Source: Haloterrigena sp. H1
Lineage (GTDB): Archaea > Halobacteriota > Halobacteria > Halobacteriales > Natrialbaceae
NCBI RefSeq assembly: GCF_005938085.1
Contig: NZ_SMZK01000001.1
Span: forward strand, 2,852,001-2,916,000
Direction: 5' to 3'
DNA: 64,000 nt
A program made the position numbers and the translations under genes. Below are positions 1 to 8,911 of this stretch, in pieces. Position 1 is the first letter of the stretch. Each line of letters opens with the position of its first letter. The notes below the pieces were generated by a model that saw nothing but the letters and a program-made list of their open reading frames with translations, searched no databases and was not told the origin of the DNA.

Positions 1-367
1 GTTGTAGCGGCTTAACGACCCAATAAGTATACTGTGAGGGGTCGAACGAACGACGTGGCGAGGCGGGCTGGATTCGGTCACCTCCCCTCCCCCCACCGAA
101 CCCGTCCGATCATCCGAGACATCGCCGAACCCTCGCCACCGATCGGAGCACGTCCCGACGTCTTCTGCTCCGATCGTCCACCCACCCCACACGGGCCCGT
201 TCGGGATTGCCGGGCCGTGTCGGTTTGGCCGCTGGTTTCGGAGCGAAGTTTCGACCCGAAGAGACCTCTTCGAGAACGACATCGTCATCGATCCGATCAG
301 GTGTCGCAGCGACCACTTTCACTACGGATCCCGCAGGGTTTTTGAGGTGGAACGATACGCATCCAGT
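1..367. other. Left-edge noncoding region and mutS promoter
   Basis: No convincing gene is visible before mutS. A TATA-like AAGTATAC lies near 24-31 but no matching coding region follows. A T-rich GTTTTTGA near 337-344 sits about 27 nt before the mutS ATG at 368, the spacing expected for a leaderless mutS mRNA. An open frame across 34-345 has an Arg/Pro/His-rich composition typical of antisense GC-rich noise, so I do not call it. Confidence 0.5.
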
Positions 368-3040
368 ATGACCGAGGCGACGGGGATTGTCGGAGAGTTT
401 TTTTCCCTCAAAGAGGGAACCGACGCCGATCTACTGGCGATGCAGTGTGGCGACTTCTACGAGTTCTTCGGCGAGGATGCCGAGCGCGTCAGCGAGGAAC
501 TCGATCTCAAGGTCTCTCAGAAATCCTCCCACGGCTCGTCGTATCCGATGGCCGGTGTCCCGATCGACGATCTGACACCCTACCTCAAGGCCCTCGTCGA
601 ACGCGGCTACCGGGTCGCCGTCGCCGACCAGTACGAGACTGACTCCGGCCACGCCCGCGAGATCGTCCGCGTCGTGACCCCGGGGACCTTACTCGAGACG
701 AGCGACGCCGACGCCCAGTATCTCGCGGCGGTCGTCGACGGCAGCGGGAGTGCCGGCGGCTCGAGCGGGAGCGAAAACGCCTATGGCCTCGCCTTTGCGG
801 ACGTGACCACCGGCCGCTTTCTGGTCGCGGAAGCAGCGGATGCCGACGACGCGTTGACGGAACTCTACCGGTTCGATCCGGTCGAGGTCCTGCCCGGACC
901 CGAGGTGCGAACCGACGACGACCTGCTGAACCGGGTCCGCGAACGCAGCGACGCGACGCTCACCCTTCACGAGACGGAGGCGTTCGCGCCGAAACGGGCG
1001 GGCCACCAGGTTCGCGAACAGTTCGGCACGGAGACCGTCGACCGGCTGGCCGTCGACGAGCCGGCAATCGCCGCCGCCGGCGCGGTCCTCGCGTACGTCG
1101 AAGACACCGGTGCGGGCGTGCTGGCCTCCATGACCCGCATCCAGGCCCACCACGGCGACGACCACGTCACGCTGGACGCGACCACCCAACGCAACCTCGA
1201 GTTGACCGAGACCATGCAGGGCGAACGCGACGGGTCGCTGTTCGCGACGATCGACCACACCGAGACCAGTGCCGGTGGCCGCCTACTCAAAGAGTGGCTC
1301 CAGCGGCCCCGGCGATCGCTCGCGACGCTCGAGCAACGCCAGGAGTCCATCGCTGCGCTGTCGACGGCAGCGCTGACTCGCGACGAGCTCCAGGACGCGC
1401 TCGGCGAGGCCTACGATCTGGCGCGACTCGCCTCGAAGGCGACCCACGGGAGCGCTGACGCGCGGGACCTGGTCGCCGTCCGGGAGACGCTTGCGGTCCT
1501 GCCCGCAGTCGCCGAGATCGTCGAATCGAATCCGGAGCTTGCCGACTCTCCCCTCTCGGAGATCGTCGATCGACCGGGTCGCGACGCCGCCGCCGAGCTG
1601 CGGGAGACCCTCGAGGAAGCCATCGCCGCCGACCCGCCGTCGACGGTCAGGCAGGGCGAACTCCTCCAGCAGGGATACGACGACGACCTCGACGAGGTCA
1701 TCGAGCGCCACGAGGCGGTCAAGGAGTGGCTCGACAGCCTCGCCGAGCGCGAGAAAGCCCAGCACGGGCTCTCACACGTCACCGTCGATCGGAACAAGAC
1801 CGACGGCTACTACATCCAGGTCGGTAAGTCCGCCGCCGACGGCGTCCCCGACCACTACGAGCAGATCAAGACGCTGAAAAACTCGAAACGCTTTACGACC
1901 GACGAACTCGAGGAAAAAGAACGCGAAATCCTCAGGCTCGAGGAGCAGCGTGGCGACCTCGAGTACGAACTGTTCTGTGAGCTTCGCGAGTCGGTCGCCG
2001 CACACGCCGAACTGCTCCAGGACGTCGGCCGGGCGCTGGCGACCGTCGACGCGCTGGCGAGTCTGGCGACCCACGCCGCCGAGAACCGGTGGGTCCAGCC
2101 CGCCCTTCATCGGGGTGATCGCCTCGAGATTGACCAGGGTCGACATCCGGTCGTCGAACAGACGACGGAGTTCGTTCCCAACGACGTGCGCATGGACGAG
2201 GATCGGGGCTTTCTGGTCGTCACCGGCCCCAACATGTCCGGGAAATCGACGTACATGCGCCAGGTCGCGTGTATCGTCCTGCTGGCCCAGATCGGCAGTT
2301 TCGTTCCTGCAAAGGAGGCCGAAATCGGGCTGGTCGACGGCATCTTCACCCGCGTCGGTGCGCTGGACGAACTCGCACAGGGCCGCTCGACGTTCATGGT
2401 CGAGATGAACGAACTCTCGAACATCCTCCACACGGCGACCGAGGAGTCGCTGGTGATCTTAGACGAGGTCGGCCGCGGGACCGCGACCTACGATGGGATT
2501 TCGATCGCGTGGGCCGCGACGGAGTATCTCCACAACGAGGTCAAAGCCAAGACCCTCTTTGCGACCCACTACCACGAACTGACCGGGCTCGCGGAGAACC
2601 TCCCCCGCGTAGCGAACGTCCACATCGCGGCTGACGAACGCGACGGCGACGTGACGTTCCTCCGGACGGTGCGGGACGGCCCCACGGACCGCAGCTACGG
2701 AATCCACGTCGCCGACCTCGCAGGCGTGCCGGGTCCGGTCGTCGACCGGGCTCGAGACGTCTTGACACGGCTGCGCGAGGAGAAAGCCATCGAGGCCAAG
2801 GGTGGGGCCTCGAGCGAGCCCGTCCAGGCCGTCTTCGATCTCGGCAGCGGAACGATGCAAACGCAGGGGCAGGCCGCGTCGACTGACGGCGGTCCGACGG
2901 AGACCGACGCGGGCGAGCAGTCGCTCGATCCCGACACAGAGGCTGTCCTCGAGGACCTCGAGTCGATCGACGTCAACACGACGCCGCCGATCGAACTCGT
3001 CTCGAAGGTCCAAGAGTTACAGGAACGGCTCGAAGAGTGA
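368..3040 (+). CDS. mutS: DNA mismatch repair protein MutS
   Basis: MutS recognises mispaired bases and recruits MutL. The 890-residue protein has the mismatch-wedge motif GDFYEFF near residue 32, the connector, core and clamp regions, then the ABC ATPase with Walker A GPNMSGKST, Walker B VILDEVGRGTATYDG and FATHYHEL. The C-terminus is acidic. The frame opens at a GTG at 347, but the ATG at 368 gives the family start MTEATGIVGEFF and fits a TATA-like box about 27 nt upstream. mutL lies about 1.2 kb downstream on the same strand, separated by two minus-strand genes, so the two are probably not one simple operon. Length is normal for bacterial-type MutS1. Confidence 0.97.
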   Translation: MTEATGIVGEFFSLKEGTDADLLAMQCGDFYEFFGEDAERVSEELDLKVSQKSSHGSSYPMAGVPIDDLTPYLKALVERGYRVAVADQYETDSGHAREIVRVVTPGTLLETSDADAQYLAAVVDGSGSAGGSSGSENAYGLAFADVTTGRFLVAEAADADDALTELYRFDPVEVLPGPEVRTDDDLLNRVRERSDATLTLHETEAFAPKRAGHQVREQFGTETVDRLAVDEPAIAAAGAVLAYVEDTGAGVLASMTRIQAHHGDDHVTLDATTQRNLELTETMQGERDGSLFATIDHTETSAGGRLLKEWLQRPRRSLATLEQRQESIAALSTAALTRDELQDALGEAYDLARLASKATHGSADARDLVAVRETLAVLPAVAEIVESNPELADSPLSEIVDRPGRDAAAELRETLEEAIAADPPSTVRQGELLQQGYDDDLDEVIERHEAVKEWLDSLAEREKAQHGLSHVTVDRNKTDGYYIQVGKSAADGVPDHYEQIKTLKNSKRFTTDELEEKEREILRLEEQRGDLEYELFCELRESVAAHAELLQDVGRALATVDALASLATHAAENRWVQPALHRGDRLEIDQGRHPVVEQTTEFVPNDVRMDEDRGFLVVTGPNMSGKSTYMRQVACIVLLAQIGSFVPAKEAEIGLVDGIFTRVGALDELAQGRSTFMVEMNELSNILHTATEESLVILDEVGRGTATYDGISIAWAATEYLHNEVKAKTLFATHYHELTGLAENLPRVANVHIAADERDGDVTFLRTVRDGPTDRSYGIHVADLAGVPGPVVDRARDVLTRLREEKAIEAKGGASSEPVQAVFDLGSGTMQTQGQAASTDGGPTETDAGEQSLDPDTEAVLEDLESIDVNTTPPIELVSKVQELQERLEE

Positions 3041-3181
3041 GTGGGGTCGGATGACGCGTCGGTCAGAGGCTGCAGTCAGTAACTCGATACTAGTTCCACT
3101 GACTCGGTGAGACGAGCCGTCAGCATCGCCGAGAGCATCGCAGTCGCTCGAGACGGCTGATATCGGACCAGACGGCTTCTG

Positions 3182-3376
3182 TCAGCACAGCTCGCCCAAG
3201 TCCCGCCACTCGGAGAGGTCATGGAGGTCGACTTCGATCTCGAGGCCGCAGCCCTCGCAGTGAAACGCGACCTTTCGATACCCTGGTTGGAACTCCGCGG
3301 ACTCGCCGTGGTCGTCGCACTCGATTCGAATTCCGCGTTCCTTCCCATCGGGTACTTCGACGGTATAGTTGCTCAT
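3182..3376 (-). CDS. Small conserved Cys-containing protein
   Basis: This is a 64-residue acidic protein starting MSNYTVEVPDGKERGI. It has a CEGCG knuckle near residue 40, another Cys near residue 20 and a final Cys, which suggests a small zinc-binding fold. The open frame extends further upstream, but the internal ATG at 3376 gives the more protein-like N-terminus. It is transcribed against mutS. It resembles small haloarchaeal hypothetical proteins I cannot name, and its function is unknown. Confidence 0.7.
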   Translation of the reverse strand: MSNYTVEVPDGKERGIRIECDDHGESAEFQPGYRKVAFHCEGCGLEIEVDLHDLSEWRDLGELC

Positions 3377-3581
3377 GGTTCTGAAACACTCCTCCGGATT
3401 CGACGTCGGTATCGAACACCGGACGGCTCTTAGCTCTTTCACCGGTTCGCGGTTCCGGGTTCGACCCGTCGGGGTGCCCGCCTCGGCTACCCGCGAACGG
3501 AACCGGCCGACTCCGGCTCGTCGTCGCGGATCGGGCTTTGGAGTTGGCGGTCACTGGACTCCGAGCGGCGACGGTGGGCCG

Positions 3582-4247
3582 TCAGCGACCGCCGTCGAGT
3601 ACAGTCAGGAGGGCGAGTGCCGGGCGCTCGCCGTAGTATCGACCGTCGACCACGCGTTTCGCGTGGGGTCGAATCGCCGCCACTGCGTCCGGACGGTCCC
3701 TCGCAAGCTGCAGACAGACGCGGAACGCTACCTCGAGAGCGCTGTCGTCGTCCTCGAGCTCGGCGTGTCCCGTCCGATCGACCCGCGCTCGGTCGTCGAT
3801 CGCCGAGGGGCCGGCGAGGGCCGCGACCAGCGACTCCAGCGAGTCGGCGTGCGTCGCGACCGCTGCCGGACGGACCCGTGCAAGAGACTCGAGGAATCGA
3901 AGCGCTGCGATCCGCAATTCCCGGTCCGCGAGCGCGTCGACGGCGGCCGAAACGTGTGGCGTCGTCACGTCGGGCATCGACTCGGCCAGCGACCGGAGTG
4001 TCAAGAGCGCTCCCTCACGACCGGTTGCCTGACCCGACAGTCGAGCGGCAACCGTTTCGACGTGGGGACAGACGAGCGCCGGATAGACGTCCGCCGCGGA
4101 CGCTAGTAACGTAGTGAACGTGCGACGCTGCGAATTCGACCGCAGAAGTGGACAGACTGATACGACGACGGACCGTACGCGACGAGCAACTGAGAGCGGA
4201 CCCGCGATACGAGATCGACCACGATGACAGGAAACACCGACATTCAC
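3582..4247 (-). CDS. HEAT-repeat-like protein, possibly N-terminally truncated
   Basis: The frame encodes up to 221 residues. From about residue 48 onward it shows paired helices with HEAT-like spacing (for example LLTLRSLAESMPDV, then ALRFLESLARVRPAAV). HEAT arrays act as protein-binding scaffolds. The first 45 residues are Arg/Ser-rich and not HEAT-like, and the ATG at 4247 lies inside mutL, 24 nt past the divergent mutL start. The real start is therefore uncertain: it may be an internal GTG, or the gene may be the surviving C-terminal part of a longer array. No transport or repair function can be assigned. Confidence 0.55.
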   Translation of the reverse strand: MNVGVSCHRGRSRIAGPLSVARRVRSVVVSVCPLLRSNSQRRTFTTLLASAADVYPALVCPHVETVAARLSGQATGREGALLTLRSLAESMPDVTTPHVSAAVDALADRELRIAALRFLESLARVRPAAVATHADSLESLVAALAGPSAIDDRARVDRTGHAELEDDDSALEVAFRVCLQLARDRPDAVAAIRPHAKRVVDGRYYGERPALALLTVLDGGR

Positions 4248-6365
4248 CAGCTAGACGAGGACACCGTCGCCCGGATCGCCGCCGGCGAAGTCGTCGAACG
4301 ACCTGCCAGCGCCGTCAAGGAACTGGTCGAGAACAGCTTGGACGCCGACGCCTCGAGCGTCGACGTCACCGTCGAGGACGGCGGCACCGAGTTGATCCGT
4401 GTCGCCGACGACGGCCACGGGATGAGCGAGGCGGATCTCCGGGCGGCCGTCCGCGAGCACACGACGAGCAAGATCGACGGGCTCGAAGACCTCGAATCGG
4501 GCGTCGCCACCCTCGGCTTCCGCGGCGAGGCCCTGCACACGATCGGCTCGGTGTCGCGGTTGACGATCCGCTCGCGGCCCCGCGATTCCGAGGGTGCAGG
4601 GACGGAACTCGTCTACGAGGGCGGCGACGTGACGAGCGTCGAGCCGACGGGCTGTCCCGCGGGGGCGATCGTCGAGGTCGACGACCTCTTTTATAACACG
4701 CCCGCCCGGCGGAAATTCCTGAAGACGACGGCGACGGAGTTCGCCCACGTCAACCGCGTCGTCACGCGCTATGCGCTCGCGAACCCCGACGTGGCCGTCT
4801 CGTTGACCCACGACGGCCGCGAGGTGTTCGCGACGACCGGCCAGGGCGATCTGCAGGCTGCCGTGCTGTCGGTCTACGGTCGCGAGGTTGCCTCGTCGAT
4901 GATTCCCGTCGAGGCCGACAGCGACGCCCTCCCACCGGGGCCGCTCGAGTCCGTCTCCGGGCTCGTCTCCCATCCCGAAACGAATCGCTCGAGTCGGGAC
5001 TACCTCGCGACGTACGTCAACGGCCGAGCCGTAACTGCCGACGCCGTCCGCGAGGGAATCATGGGCGCGTACGGCACGCAACTGGGTGGCGGCCGCTACC
5101 CCTTCGTCACGCTCTTTCTCGAGGCCCCCGGCGACGCGGTCGACGTGAACGTCCATCCGCGAAAGCGCGAGGTCAGATTCGACGACGACGACGCAGTCCG
5201 CCGGCAAGTCGATTCAGCCGTCGAGTCGGCGCTGCTCGAGGCCGGCCTGCTGCGCTCGCGAGCGCCACGGGGCCGGTCGGCACCGGGCGAGGCGCGAATC
5301 GAACCGGGTCGTGATCGCAGCGCCGGGACCGAGACGCCCGAGCACGAGCCGACGACGCTCGAGGAGAGTACCGATGCGGCCACGCCGTCCGACGGAGCGG
5401 ACGCCGACGAGAGCGACCCGGCAGACTCGGCGGCGGACGACGCGCCATCGACTACCGATCCCGCAAACGCGAGCGTCGGTGGGGCGGCCGACTCGAGCGG
5501 GGCCGACACCGCCGACACCGAGCGCGCGTCGCGTTCGAAGGCGGACGTGAGTGAACCGGACGGGACGTCGACGACCACGGCGGAGACAAGCGCCGATCCG
5601 GATCGCAGAACGGACGGCGAGACCGCGGCCGGTGCGATGGCAACCGACTCGAAGGGCGATCGCGACACGCCATCCCCCACAGAGCGTGCGTTCAGAGCCG
5701 CCACCGAACAGCGGACGCTGACCGGCGAGGCCGCGACGGGCGAGGAAACCGAGTTCGACTCCCTGCCGTCGCTGCGCGTGCTCGGCCAACTCCACGACAC
5801 CTATCTGGTCTGTGAGGCGCCCGATGGACTCGTCTTGATCGACCAGCACGCCGCCGACGAGCGAGTCAACTACGAACGCCTGCAAGAGGCGTTCGCCGAC
5901 GATCCGACCGCGCAGGCGCTCGCTGAGCCTGTCGAACTCGAGTTGACCGCTGCGGAGGCCGAAGCCTTCACCCACTACCGCGAGGCGCTCTCGCGGCTTG
6001 GGTTCTACGCCGATCGGGTCGACGACCGGACGGTCGCCGTGACGACCGTCCCTGCAGTGCTCGAGGAGACGCTCGAGCCGGACCGACTGCGGGACGTGCT
6101 CACCTCCTTTGTCGACGGCGATCACGCGGCGGGAGCCGAGACGGTCGATGCGCTGGCCGATCAGTTCCTCGGCGATCTGGCCTGTTATCCCTCGATCACG
6201 GGGAACACGTCGTTGACCGAGGGGTCGGTGGTCGATCTGCTCGAGGCGTTAGACGACTGCGAGAACCCCTATTCCTGCCCGCACGGGCGGCCGGTGATCG
6301 TCCAGTTCGACGAAGCCGAGCTCGAAGCGCGGTTCGAGCGGGACTATCCCGGTCACGGCGGGTAG
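4224..6365 (+). CDS. mutL: DNA mismatch repair endonuclease MutL
   Basis: MutL couples mismatch recognition by MutS to strand nicking and excision. The 713-residue protein has an N-terminal GHKL ATPase (ENSLDA near residue 38, DDGHGM near 61, GFRGEAL near 97), a long acidic low-complexity linker around residues 375-510, and a C-terminal dimerisation domain. The endonuclease motif DQHAADERVNYE is intact (DQHA-x2-E-x4-E), as is the late CPHGRP motif, so this is a nicking-type MutL. The long Asp/Glu/Ser/Thr linker is typical of haloarchaeal versions. Confidence 0.97.
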   Translation: MTGNTDIHQLDEDTVARIAAGEVVERPASAVKELVENSLDADASSVDVTVEDGGTELIRVADDGHGMSEADLRAAVREHTTSKIDGLEDLESGVATLGFRGEALHTIGSVSRLTIRSRPRDSEGAGTELVYEGGDVTSVEPTGCPAGAIVEVDDLFYNTPARRKFLKTTATEFAHVNRVVTRYALANPDVAVSLTHDGREVFATTGQGDLQAAVLSVYGREVASSMIPVEADSDALPPGPLESVSGLVSHPETNRSSRDYLATYVNGRAVTADAVREGIMGAYGTQLGGGRYPFVTLFLEAPGDAVDVNVHPRKREVRFDDDDAVRRQVDSAVESALLEAGLLRSRAPRGRSAPGEARIEPGRDRSAGTETPEHEPTTLEESTDAATPSDGADADESDPADSAADDAPSTTDPANASVGGAADSSGADTADTERASRSKADVSEPDGTSTTTAETSADPDRRTDGETAAGAMATDSKGDRDTPSPTERAFRAATEQRTLTGEAATGEETEFDSLPSLRVLGQLHDTYLVCEAPDGLVLIDQHAADERVNYERLQEAFADDPTAQALAEPVELELTAAEAEAFTHYREALSRLGFYADRVDDRTVAVTTVPAVLEETLEPDRLRDVLTSFVDGDHAAGAETVDALADQFLGDLACYPSITGNTSLTEGSVVDLLEALDDCENPYSCPHGRPVIVQFDEAELEARFERDYPGHGG

Positions 6366-6601
6366 GAACTCGAGACCCACGAACGAGTCGTCCGTTCTTG
6401 CTGACAGCTCCACAGCCACCGACGAGCGCTCGATAGCGGCGGTGAGAGCGAGTGCGTTCGAAGGGAGAAGCTGGCGGAGCCACAGGTGCGACCGACGAGG
6501 GGTGCCCGCCCGGTCGAGGTACCGCTCGCAGTGGGAAAGTGACGGTCTTCGACGACGGGTAACGGCCGATCGATAGCCCGACACGATCTTCCGAGGAGCA
6601 G

Positions 6602-6637
6602 ATATTATCAGCTAGTTTTGATAATATGTATATTATC
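6602..6637. promoter_or_regulatory. Three alternating ATATTATC/GATAATAT octamers
   Basis: ATATTATC occurs at 6602-6609, its reverse complement GATAATAT at 6620-6627, and ATATTATC again at 6630-6637. The first pair forms a 9-bp perfect inverted repeat with an 8-nt spacer; the second pair forms an 8-bp repeat with a 2-nt spacer. Stacked dyads like this suggest a regulator-binding array, although AT-richness makes chance palindromes easier. Confidence 0.4.
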
Positions 6638-6821
6638 CCTTATGATTTTGGCTGCACCGTCAGAAAAAGAGAGATCGGTTAAATCATCGGCTAGCGTTCA
6701 TTAGAATCCACGCTACCGGTCGAAGCAGCTATCGTATCGACTTCATGCGAATTTTGAACGTGAGAGGAACTAGCACGACAGGAGATGACTGTGGTATATG
6801 CTATGTTCCGACGTATTATTG

Positions 6822-6857
6822 AGTGGTATGAATTGATAAATCGTGATAGATACCACT
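6822..6857. promoter_or_regulatory. Inverted repeat AGTGGTAT/ATACCACT
   Basis: A perfect 8-bp inverted repeat with a 20-nt spacer lies just upstream of the TATA box of the acetate-type transporter. A related GTGGTATA occurs at 6791. Position and symmetry fit an operator or upstream activator site. A hairpin in a transcript is less likely because the site lies before the predicted transcription start. Confidence 0.4.
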
Positions 6858-6887
6858 GTAGTCTGTCACCATTTTTGTCCAAACATC

Positions 6888-6922
6888 ATGCTTTATAACC
6901 CGCGACTCGCTACGGTGTGCTG
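6888..6922 (+). promoter_or_regulatory. Promoter of the acetate-type transporter
   Basis: CTTTATAAC near 6890-6898 is a good haloarchaeal TATA box. Its centre is about 28 nt upstream of the ATG at 6923, which implies a leaderless transcript and favours this ATG over the in-frame GTG at 6917. Confidence 0.6.
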
Positions 6923-7546
6923 ATGCCTGCAAATACTACTACCGGAAACCCGGGTCCCCTTGGCCTGGCAGCGTTCAGCCTCACGACTATCTTGCTGAGC
7001 CTCGTCAACTCCGGACTCTTCGGTCTCGAACTCGAAATGGCGCTGATTCCGATGGCACTCGGTTTCGGCGGCTTCGTCCAACTGCTCGTCGGCATGCTGG
7101 AATACAACGAAGGCAACACCTTCGGACTGACCGCGTTTACCAGCTACGGCGCGTTCTGGATCTGGTTTGGCCTCCTCATCACGATGACCCACAACGGGCT
7201 CCTCCCGTCGGTCGGCGCACAGGCGATCGGGGTCGTCCTCCTCGTCTGGGGGCTGTTCACCGTTGGCATGTGGATCAGCACGTTCAAGCTCAACTGGGCG
7301 CTCTGGAGCGTCTTCCTCATGCTCTCGATCACGTTCTTCCTGCTCGCCTTCGGCGACATCCTCGGGATCGCGTCGCTGGTCACGCTCGGTGGCTACCTCG
7401 GTCTCGTCACCGGCGCGGGTGCCCTCTACATTAGCATCGCGGAAGTGACCAACTGGAGTTTCGACGCCGAAGTCCTCCCGCTGGGCGGCCAGCCGCTCAA
7501 GTCGAAACCGTCCACTCGCGACTCGATGAACGTCGCCGACGACTGA
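6923..7546 (+). CDS. Acetate uptake transporter family (GPR1/FUN34/YaaH)
   Basis: This 207-residue membrane protein begins with the family signature NPGPLGLAAF near residue 9, close to the canonical NPAPLGL, and then has six hydrophobic segments spread to about residue 180 before a short polar tail. The AceTr family moves acetate or succinate across the cytoplasmic membrane, probably with protons. Length matches E. coli SatP. The elaborate AT-rich upstream region suggests regulated expression, plausibly by carbon source (inference). Confidence 0.9.
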   Translation: MPANTTTGNPGPLGLAAFSLTTILLSLVNSGLFGLELEMALIPMALGFGGFVQLLVGMLEYNEGNTFGLTAFTSYGAFWIWFGLLITMTHNGLLPSVGAQAIGVVLLVWGLFTVGMWISTFKLNWALWSVFLMLSITFFLLAFGDILGIASLVTLGGYLGLVTGAGALYISIAEVTNWSFDAEVLPLGGQPLKSKPSTRDSMNVADD

Positions 7547-7707
7547 TCGACACCCACAGATAGCCGACCGTCGCAGCCAGCGCGCCCTCCACCGTGAGAC
7601 CGACGCGCTGGTGACGGTTTCTCTCCACTGTCGACACACCGGCCGGACACCCGATAAGCACGGTCGGTGTCCAACAGTATAGGATTCTCGAGCCCATAGC
7701 ACCGCCT

Positions 7708-8784
7708 ATGACGTCCCCTCGCGTCCTCGATGGCTCGAGCGCCGGCGGCCAGTTCCTCCGGACCGCGCTCGCGCTGTCGGTCCTCGCGAACGAACCGATT
7801 CGCCTCGAGAACGTCCGCGGTGACCGGCCGGACCCGGGCCTGGCACACCAGCACCTGGCGGTCCTCGAGACGATCGCCCACGTGTGCGACGCCGACGTGT
7901 CGGGTGCCGAACTCGGTGCGAAGACGATCGCGTTCGAGCCGGGACTCGAGACGGACGGTAAGCGGACAGGCCGCGGGCAACTCGCGGGCGGCGAGTACGA
8001 CATCGACATCGGGACCGCGGGCAGCGTGACGCTGCTGTTCGAGGCACTCCTGCCGCTGGCGACGGTCCTCGAGTCGCCGCTGTCGGTGACGGTCACCGGC
8101 GGGACGGACGTGGCGTGGTCGCCGCCGCTGGATTACTTTCGATACGTAAAACTGCCCTTGCTCCGGCGGCTGGGCCTCGCGGCTGCCTGCGAGGTCGACC
8201 GCCGGGGGTTCTACCCCGCCGGCGGCGGCCGGGCGACGCTGCAGGTCGCCCCCTCGACCCTCGAGTGGGTCGATCTCGTCGACCGCGGCCCGATCGAGGG
8301 GCTTCGGGTCTATTCGACCGAATCGGCGTCGCTGGCCGACCGCGACGTGGCTCACCGACAAGCCGACGGCGCACTCGAGCGGCTTGGTCGCGACGCCACA
8401 CCCGATCTCGAAGAGCGCTGTGAGACGACCGCGGACAGCGCCTGTCCGGGCTCTGCGCTGGTGCTACGACTCGATCACGGGACCGGCGTCGCTGGCGTTT
8501 CGGCCCTCGGCGAGCGCGGTACGCCGGCCGAACGCGTCGGCGAGGACGCCGCCGACGCCGCGATCAGATTTCTCGAGGGCAACGCTCCTGTCGACCGCCA
8601 CATGGCCGACCAGTTGTTGATCGTCCTCGCGGTCGCCGGTGGGCGCGTTCGCATCCCGACCGTGACCGACCACGTCGAGACCGGCTGTGCGTTGCTCGAA
8701 GATTTCGGGATCGACGTCGACCGCAAGCGCGACGGCGAGGCGACGGTCGTGTCGGTTCCCTCGCCGCTGCCCGAGACACGGTAG
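7708..8784 (+). CDS. rtcA: RNA 3'-terminal phosphate cyclase
   Basis: RtcA converts RNA 3'-phosphate ends to 2',3'-cyclic phosphates using ATP. The 358-residue protein starts with the family pattern LDGSSAGGQFLRTALALS, has GDRPDPGLAHQH near residue 37, the GGTDV segment near residue 130, and near residue 296 the RHMADQLL segment that carries the catalytic histidine. The length is normal. A TATA-like AGTATAGG near 7676 lies about 28 nt before the ATG, fitting a leaderless mRNA. No rtcB or other RNA-repair gene is nearby. Confidence 0.93.
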   Translation: MTSPRVLDGSSAGGQFLRTALALSVLANEPIRLENVRGDRPDPGLAHQHLAVLETIAHVCDADVSGAELGAKTIAFEPGLETDGKRTGRGQLAGGEYDIDIGTAGSVTLLFEALLPLATVLESPLSVTVTGGTDVAWSPPLDYFRYVKLPLLRRLGLAAACEVDRRGFYPAGGGRATLQVAPSTLEWVDLVDRGPIEGLRVYSTESASLADRDVAHRQADGALERLGRDATPDLEERCETTADSACPGSALVLRLDHGTGVAGVSALGERGTPAERVGEDAADAAIRFLEGNAPVDRHMADQLLIVLAVAGGRVRIPTVTDHVETGCALLEDFGIDVDRKRDGEATVVSVPSPLPETR

Positions 8785-8879
8785 CTCGGCCACTGCAGCC
8801 GCCTTTGGCTCTGCACTCGCAGTCCACAGCCGGTCGCAAGCGGTCGATCCGGTGGTTCGTTCGTCGGCTGACCGCCATA

Positions 8880-8911
8880 ACTTATATCGGTGCCGTCCGT
8901 TGACAGAACTA
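8880..8911 (+). promoter_or_regulatory. TATA box placing transcription start at a tiny ORF
   Basis: TTATAT at 8882-8887 is centred 26-27 nt upstream of the A of ATG at 8911. That is the spacing for leaderless initiation at 8911, not at the kinase start at 8964, so the mRNA should begin with the 18-codon ORF. Confidence 0.6.

Larger units (their letters stand above)
6366..6922. other. AT-rich intergenic region upstream of the transporter
   Basis: About 550 bp carry no convincing gene. From about 6595 to 6900 the base composition drops sharply compared with flanking genes. It contains alternating GATAATAT-type octamers, a separate inverted repeat and a good TATA box, listed separately. A 63-codon open frame on the minus strand (6691-6882) has no recognisable family and probably reflects AT-rich sequence. 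The stretch looks like a control region or a scar of lost DNA. Confidence 0.5.

Noticed and set aside
34-345. 103-codon open frame before mutS
   Set aside because: Arg/Pro/His-rich composition, no family pattern, and it covers the mutS promoter; typical of GC-rich noise.
3369-4106. 245-codon plus-strand frame between mutS and mutL
   Set aside because: It is antisense to the HEAT-like frame and its translation is Arg/Cys-rich with no fold pattern, while the minus strand reads as repeated helices.
5100-6125. Long open frames antisense to mutL
   Set aside because: They mirror the repetitive Asp/Ser/Thr linker of MutL and read as Val/Ser/Arg-rich shadow translations.
6691-6882. 63-codon minus-strand frame in the AT-rich region
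   Set aside because: No recognisable motif, no promoter or ribosome-binding site, and stop codons are frequent in the other frames; kept only as part of the intergenic description.
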